Shown: positions 26,431-29,542 of the stretch, in pieces
Layout: each line of letters opens with the position of its first letter
How positions within the stretch are numbered: position 1 is the first letter of the stretch
Assembly: GCA_009783775.1 (NCBI GenBank)
Contig: WRCT01000003.1
Span: 1 to 29,542 of the forward strand
Reading direction: 5' to 3'
Origin: Clostridiales bacterium
Lineage (GTDB): Bacteria; Bacillota; Clostridia; Christensenellales; CAG-138
Length of the DNA: 29,542 nucleotides
Made by a program: the position numbers and the translations under genes
Notes under the pieces: generated by a model
Seen by the model: only the letters and a program-made list of their open reading frames with translations
The model's database searches: none
Told to the model about the DNA's origin: nothing

Positions 26431-27453
26431 ATGACCTGGCTTTCCAAAACCTATCCGCGCGCGCTTGGTTTTGCCTTCGTTCACTTTGCGGTGGATCTGG
26501 GCTGCGCTTTTTTGATCTTTCGCCTGACCGTAAGCCCCATGCAAGGGCTTTTGGCGCTGCTGCTTTACAATTTTTGCGCCTTTGCCATGCAGCTGCCGTT
26601 CGGCATTTTGATCGACCGCTTTGGCTTTGGCCGGACCGCCGCCGCCTTGGGCTGCGCGTTGGTCGCGCTTTCCGCCGCCTTTGCGCCCCTGCCGCTGCTC
26701 TGCGCGATTGCCGCAGGCCTCGGCAACGCGCTCTTTCACGTGGGCGGCGCGGTTTGCGTGATGGACCTCAGCGCGTCCCGCCTTGGTCCGCTGGGCGTCT
26801 TTGTCTCCACGGGCGCGGTCGGTTTGTATCTGGGCGGGCTGTTGGCAAAGGCAACCGCGCTGCCCTCGCTTTATGTGGTTCTTCTGCTCCTGAGCTGCGC
26901 GGCTGCGCTGGGCCTGCACGCGCGGCGAACCGCTTCTTCTCCCGCTGCGCCGGCCACAGAAACGTTTCCCATAAAGGCCCTGCTGCCCGCCTGCCTGCTG
27001 TTTTTGGCCGTGGCGCTGCGTTCCTTCGCGGGGTTTGTGCCCGCCTTCCCCTGGAAGGCCGCCGCGCCTTGGGGCCACATTTTGGTGCTTTGCGTCGCGG
27101 GCGGCAAGGCCCTGGGCGGGCTGCTGTCCGACCGCTTTGGGGTTCGCCTGACGGCAGCCCTCTCTTTGACGCTTGCGCTGTTTTGCTTTGCGCCGGGGGC
27201 CTTTGCGCCGCTGGGCGTCGTTGGCTTTCTGCTTTTTAACATGACCATGCCAATCACGCTCTATGGCTTGACACGGCTGTTTCCACGGGCAAAGGGCGCG
27301 GCCTTCGGGGCGCTGACCTTCGCTTTGTTCCTTGGGTATCTGCCCGCCTTTTTGGGGCTTGCCCTGCCCCTGCCCACGGCGGTAATCCTGACGCTTGCCG
27401 CGGGCGCGACCCTGCTGCTGCTTTGGCCGGTGGCCCGATTATGGAAACGTTAG
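26431..27453 (+). CDS. MFS transporter
   Basis: This 340-residue integral membrane protein has about ten to twelve hydrophobic segments across its whole length. The MFS loop 2-3 signature appears as GILIDRFGFGRTAA near residue 58, with a second copy GGLLSDRFGVRLTAA in the C-terminal half, as expected for the two-fold MFS repeat. The segment GLGNALFHVGGAV recalls the fosmidomycin-resistance (Fsr) branch, but similarity seen by eye is too slight to name a substrate. The ATG at 26431 was chosen because the first 27 residues of the longer frame are polar and lie in the divergent promoter region; its ribosome-binding site is weak. It overlaps the following small membrane gene by 13 bases. It is a little short for a 12-helix transporter. 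Confidence 0.85.
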   Translation: MTWLSKTYPRALGFAFVHFAVDLGCAFLIFRLTVSPMQGLLALLLYNFCAFAMQLPFGILIDRFGFGRTAAALGCALVALSAAFAPLPLLCAIAAGLGNALFHVGGAVCVMDLSASRLGPLGVFVSTGAVGLYLGGLLAKATALPSLYVVLLLLSCAAALGLHARRTASSPAAPATETFPIKALLPACLLFLAVALRSFAGFVPAFPWKAAAPWGHILVLCVAGGKALGGLLSDRFGVRLTAALSLTLALFCFAPGAFAPLGVVGFLLFNMTMPITLYGLTRLFPRAKGAAFGALTFALFLGYLPAFLGLALPLPTAVILTLAAGATLLLLWPVARLWKR

Positions 27454-27779
27454 CGCTTGCCTTTGGTCTCTCGCTGGGGCTTACCCTGCTGATTGAGTTG
27501 GGCGTTGCCCTGCTTTGGCGCGTGCCGCGCCGCGATCTGTGGCTGGTGGTTCTCGTCAATATTCTGACCAATCCGCCCGTGGTGCTGCTGGCGATACTCT
27601 CCCGCGACATCTTGCGTTTATCACCCCTGTTGTGTTATCCTGTGCTTGAAGGGCTGGCGGTTTGGACCGAGGGCGCGGTTTACAAACGCTTTTCCCACAT
27701 ACGCCGCCCCTATCTGTTTTCGCTGCTCGCCAACGCGGTTTCGTTTTTCATCGGGTTCTTGCTTCAACGATTGTTTTAG
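27441..27779 (+). CDS. Small integral membrane protein, unknown function
   Basis: From the ATG at 27441 the protein is 112 residues and almost entirely hydrophobic. There are about three transmembrane helices: residues 2-25 (LALAFGLSLGLTLLIELGVA), 34-55 (LVVLVNILTNPPVVLLAI) and 92-110 (LFSLLANAVSFFIGFLL), with an amphipathic stretch at 60-90. LVNILTNPPVV and the EGAVYKRF segment are its most distinctive words. It overlaps the MFS gene by 13 bases and ends 10 bases before the first SH3-like protein gene, so the three are likely one transcript. No family was named with confidence. It could be an accessory subunit of the transporter or of the surface proteins. Confidence 0.8.
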   Translation: METLALAFGLSLGLTLLIELGVALLWRVPRRDLWLVVLVNILTNPPVVLLAILSRDILRLSPLLCYPVLEGLAVWTEGAVYKRFSHIRRPYLFSLLANAVSFFIGFLLQRLF

Positions 27780-27789
27780 GAGAGTATTT

Positions 27790-28560
27790 ATGAAAAAGCT
27801 GTTTTCCCTTTTCCTGCTGCTTTGCCTGCTTTTGCCGGTAGGCACGGTCAACGCGGATGTGATTGTGGAACCCTGGGGCGATGATTTCTATGACCGCCAT
27901 AGGAACGTATGCGTCAGGGAAGACCGTTTGTATATCGCAAACGGATTCGACGGGACCGTCAAGCTCTACAAGAGCCCGTTGGACGCCCGCGCGGTGGAGA
28001 CTGTGGAGAATGGAACGGAGCTGTATATTCTGACAATCTATCGCGGAAAGCAGGACAATTGGGGCGCGGTTGGGGACTTTGAAACCAGCTGGGTGCGCAT
28101 GACCGATGTGTATGTGACATATGATGCCCTTGCCTTTGAGCGGGAACATCGGAGTGAATTTGTATCATTTGCGGAGAGCGTGACCTTTTCAGAAACGTTT
28201 CTGATTTGGGAGTATCCCCGCTCGGCCTCTTTTGTTTCTATGGACTATTGGTTTAGCAATTCCGATGGGTTCGAAGAAACGTTTTTCTTTGACCACATCT
28301 ATACGGACCGGGACGGGCTGAGGTGGGGCTATATTCCCTATATGTACGGCCAAAGCGGCTGGGTTTGCCTGGACGCGCCGAACGATCCGGATCTGACGCC
28401 CGTGCCTACACCCGCGCCGCCCGAGCCCATTCAATCCAAGCCGAGCATGGAACGAAACCCCCTTCTTTTCTGGGCCGGCGGGCTGGTGCTTCTGCTGGTC
28501 ATTGTCTCCGCCGCGCTGATTTGGTTCGCCTACGGACGCAAACGCAAGCAAAAAATGTAA
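27790..28560 (+). CDS. Secreted, membrane-anchored double SH3-like protein, copy 1
   Basis: This 256-residue protein has a signal peptide (MKKLFSLFLLLCLLLPVGTV, cleavage near residue 22). Two SH3-like modules follow on the outside of the cell. The first is about 40-110 (VKLYKSPLDARAVETVENGT, ending WVRMTDVYV). The second is about 130-200 (FLIWEYPRSAS, ending GWVCLDAPNDP). A Pro/Thr spacer (TPVPTPAPPEP) crosses the wall, then a C-terminal transmembrane helix and a basic tail (RKRKQ) hold the protein in the membrane. SH3-like modules usually bind peptidoglycan or peptides, so a wall-binding or sensing role is likely but unproven. AGGAGAG precedes the ATG at 27790. The next gene is a close paralog. 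Confidence 0.85.
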   Translation: MKKLFSLFLLLCLLLPVGTVNADVIVEPWGDDFYDRHRNVCVREDRLYIANGFDGTVKLYKSPLDARAVETVENGTELYILTIYRGKQDNWGAVGDFETSWVRMTDVYVTYDALAFEREHRSEFVSFAESVTFSETFLIWEYPRSASFVSMDYWFSNSDGFEETFFFDHIYTDRDGLRWGYIPYMYGQSGWVCLDAPNDPDLTPVPTPAPPEPIQSKPSMERNPLLFWAGGLVLLLVIVSAALIWFAYGRKRKQKM

Positions 28561-28581
28561 CGCTATGTTTTGGAGGTCATT

Positions 28582-29337
28582 ATGAAAAAGCTGCTTTCCC
28601 TATTCCTACTCTTGTGTCTGTTTCTCCCGACGGGCACGGCGCTTGCTGACATTATTCCGGAGCCTTGTGGCGATGATTTCTATGAAAGCCATCGGTCGGA
28701 ATGTGTCAGCGAAAATCGCGTCTACATTGCGAACGGCGCCGACGGTTCTGTCAAGCTCTACAAGAGTCCGGTAGACGCCCGTGTGATGGAGACCGTAGAA
28801 AACGGAACCAAACTTTCTGTTCTGGCAATTTATGCCGGAGAACAGGGAGATTGGGGCGCTGTCGGTTATCAGAAAACAAGCTGGGTCCGCATGACCGATG
28901 TGTATGTGACTTACGACGCCATCGCCTTTGAACAGGAGCATGGAAGTGCGTTTGTCCCCTACAAAGGCGATTTTTCTTTTCAAGGGGATTTTCTGATTTG
29001 GGAGTATCCGCGCGCCGCCTCTTACTACTCTTTTCGGCATATTGACTCCTATTACTTTGATTCTTACACGTATGAGGACGAGTATGGGCTGGTGTGGGGT
29101 TATATTACCTATCTGGAGGGCCGACGCGGCTGGGTTTGCCTTGACGCGCCGAACGATCCGGAGCTGACGCCCGTGCCTACCCCAACACCGCCTCCACCCG
29201 AGCACTCCGATATGCAGCCGACACAAAACCCAAATCGCTACCTTTTGCTTTGTGCCGGCGGGCTGGTACTTCTGCTGGTGATTGTTTCCGCCGCGCTGAT
29301 TTGGTTCGCCTACGGACGCAAACGCAAGCAAGCATAA
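28582..29337 (+). CDS. Secreted, membrane-anchored double SH3-like protein, copy 2
   Basis: This 251-residue paralog of the preceding gene has the same parts in the same order: signal peptide (MKKLLSLFLLLCLFLPTGTA), SH3-like module 1 (VKLYKSPVDARVMETVENGT, WVRMTDVYV), SH3-like module 2 (FLIWEYPRAAS, GWVCLDAPNDP), a Pro/Thr spacer, a transmembrane helix and a basic tail. The copies differ most in the segment between WEYPR and GWVCL and in the spacer. They are almost identical in the transmembrane tail, even at synonymous sites. GGAGGT lies just before the ATG at 28582, so the earlier in-frame TTG is rejected. The gene arose by tandem duplication that included the 3' flank, since both copies are followed by a similar TAAC-CTATG-TTT sequence. 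Confidence 0.85.
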   Translation: MKKLLSLFLLLCLFLPTGTALADIIPEPCGDDFYESHRSECVSENRVYIANGADGSVKLYKSPVDARVMETVENGTKLSVLAIYAGEQGDWGAVGYQKTSWVRMTDVYVTYDAIAFEQEHGSAFVPYKGDFSFQGDFLIWEYPRAASYYSFRHIDSYYFDSYTYEDEYGLVWGYITYLEGRRGWVCLDAPNDPELTPVPTPTPPPPEHSDMQPTQNPNRYLLLCAGGLVLLLVIVSAALIWFAYGRKRKQA

Positions 29338-29350
29338 CACTATGCTTTAG

Positions 29351-29491
29351 GGGGCCGTCAAACACATTGGCGACAACGCCTTTGGCTTCTCGTTGGATTT
29401 CTATTACCACCGTTTGGAATCCATTACTCTGCCGGAGATTACTGGCAACTGGGACGAGCCCTGTATCCTGCGGTGGGGCGACGAGTGGTAG
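29351..29491 (+). pseudogene. Remnant of a leucine-rich-repeat (BspA-like) surface protein
   Basis: The frame is open for 46 codons after an in-frame TAG and has no start codon or ribosome-binding site. It translates VKHIGDNAFGFSLDFYYH, then RLESITLPEITGNW and a short Trp-rich end before TAG. The IGDNAF and LESITLPE words are the hallmark of LRR_5 (BspA-like) repeats, whose units run about 23 residues. Only about one and a half repeats remain, so this is the 3' scrap of a longer secreted protein gene. It begins where the duplicated flank of the SH3-like genes ends, marking a recombination joint. Confidence 0.65.
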
Positions 29492-29511
29492 CAAGGCAGA
29501 AAGGCTTTATG

Positions 29512-29542
29512 ATGAAAAAATTCTTGGTTTTATTCCTTTCCC
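29512..29542 (+). CDS. Start of another secreted protein, cut by window end
   Basis: Only ten codons are visible: MKKFLVLFLS, the start of a signal peptide very like those of the two SH3-like paralogs. AGAAAGG (29498-29504) lies seven bases before this ATG; an ATG three bases earlier is also possible. It may be a third paralog in the array, but the mature protein is outside the window, so this remains a guess. Confidence 0.5.
   Translation, partial: MKKFLVLFLS

Noticed and set aside
29177..29494. Minus-strand frame of about 105 codons across the end of SH3-like copy 2
   Set aside because: It runs antisense through a well-supported gene and the LRR remnant, with no family resemblance.

Overview
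The window is a dense stretch of a bacterial chromosome, visibly GC-rich, with genes packed on long same-strand runs. Gene content points to an obligately anaerobic, endospore-former-related Firmicute (Clostridia-type). It has a class I superoxide reductase (desulfoferrodoxin), a rubredoxin plus flavodiiron protein pair, a CIRCE-controlled chaperone, an IspD-IspF fusion, RqcP, and an ECF sigma/anti-sigma pair with a B. subtilis-like ECF promoter. No rRNA, tRNA, CRISPR array, intact transposase or prophage was seen. The species cannot be named from the sequence.

Layout. (1) 1-1540: ECF sigma factor and an overlapping, window-truncated membrane anti-sigma-like protein, behind a candidate autoregulatory ECF promoter. 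(2) 1541-1855: intergenic repeats, including a MITE/REP-like nested palindrome and a hairpin after clpB. (3) 1856-6440: clpB and htpG on the minus strand, separated by a palindromic repeat. htpG has a sigma-A promoter overlapped by a CIRCE operator, which also moves its start codon to 6353. (4) 6489-7784: divergent rubredoxin/flavodiiron operon. (5) 7781-9666: cell-wall amidase lipoprotein, a divergent nucleoside phosphorylase and desulfoferrodoxin. (6) 9680-19945: a near-gapless minus-strand run, uppP-rqcP-hypothetical-ispDF-GNAT-uvrA-ydcF-EIIC-mnmG-rsmG, with many 4-base ATGA overlaps. (7) 20017-21378: a Pro/Glu-rich protein of unknown function. (8) 21364-24816: C40 peptidase with four peptidoglycan-binding domains, engB, a zinc-ribbon protein and a phosphoesterase. 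(9) 25035-26300: SPFH-SHOCT protein with a zinc-ribbon partner, with a good terminator and a palindrome-bearing promoter. (10) 26431-29542: an MFS transporter, a small membrane protein, two tandem secreted SH3-like membrane-anchored paralogs, a leucine-rich-repeat gene remnant, and the start of another secreted protein.

How it works together. Three themes recur: oxygen defence (superoxide reductase, flavodiiron protein, rubredoxin), protein quality control (ClpB, HtpG, RqcP), and envelope biogenesis or sensing (UppP, IspDF, amidase, C40 peptidase, YdcF, ECF sigma/anti-sigma, SPFH module, SH3-like proteins). The least explained parts are the SPFH/zinc-ribbon pair without a visible PspA, the Pro/Glu-rich protein, and the MFS/small membrane/SH3 paralog cluster.
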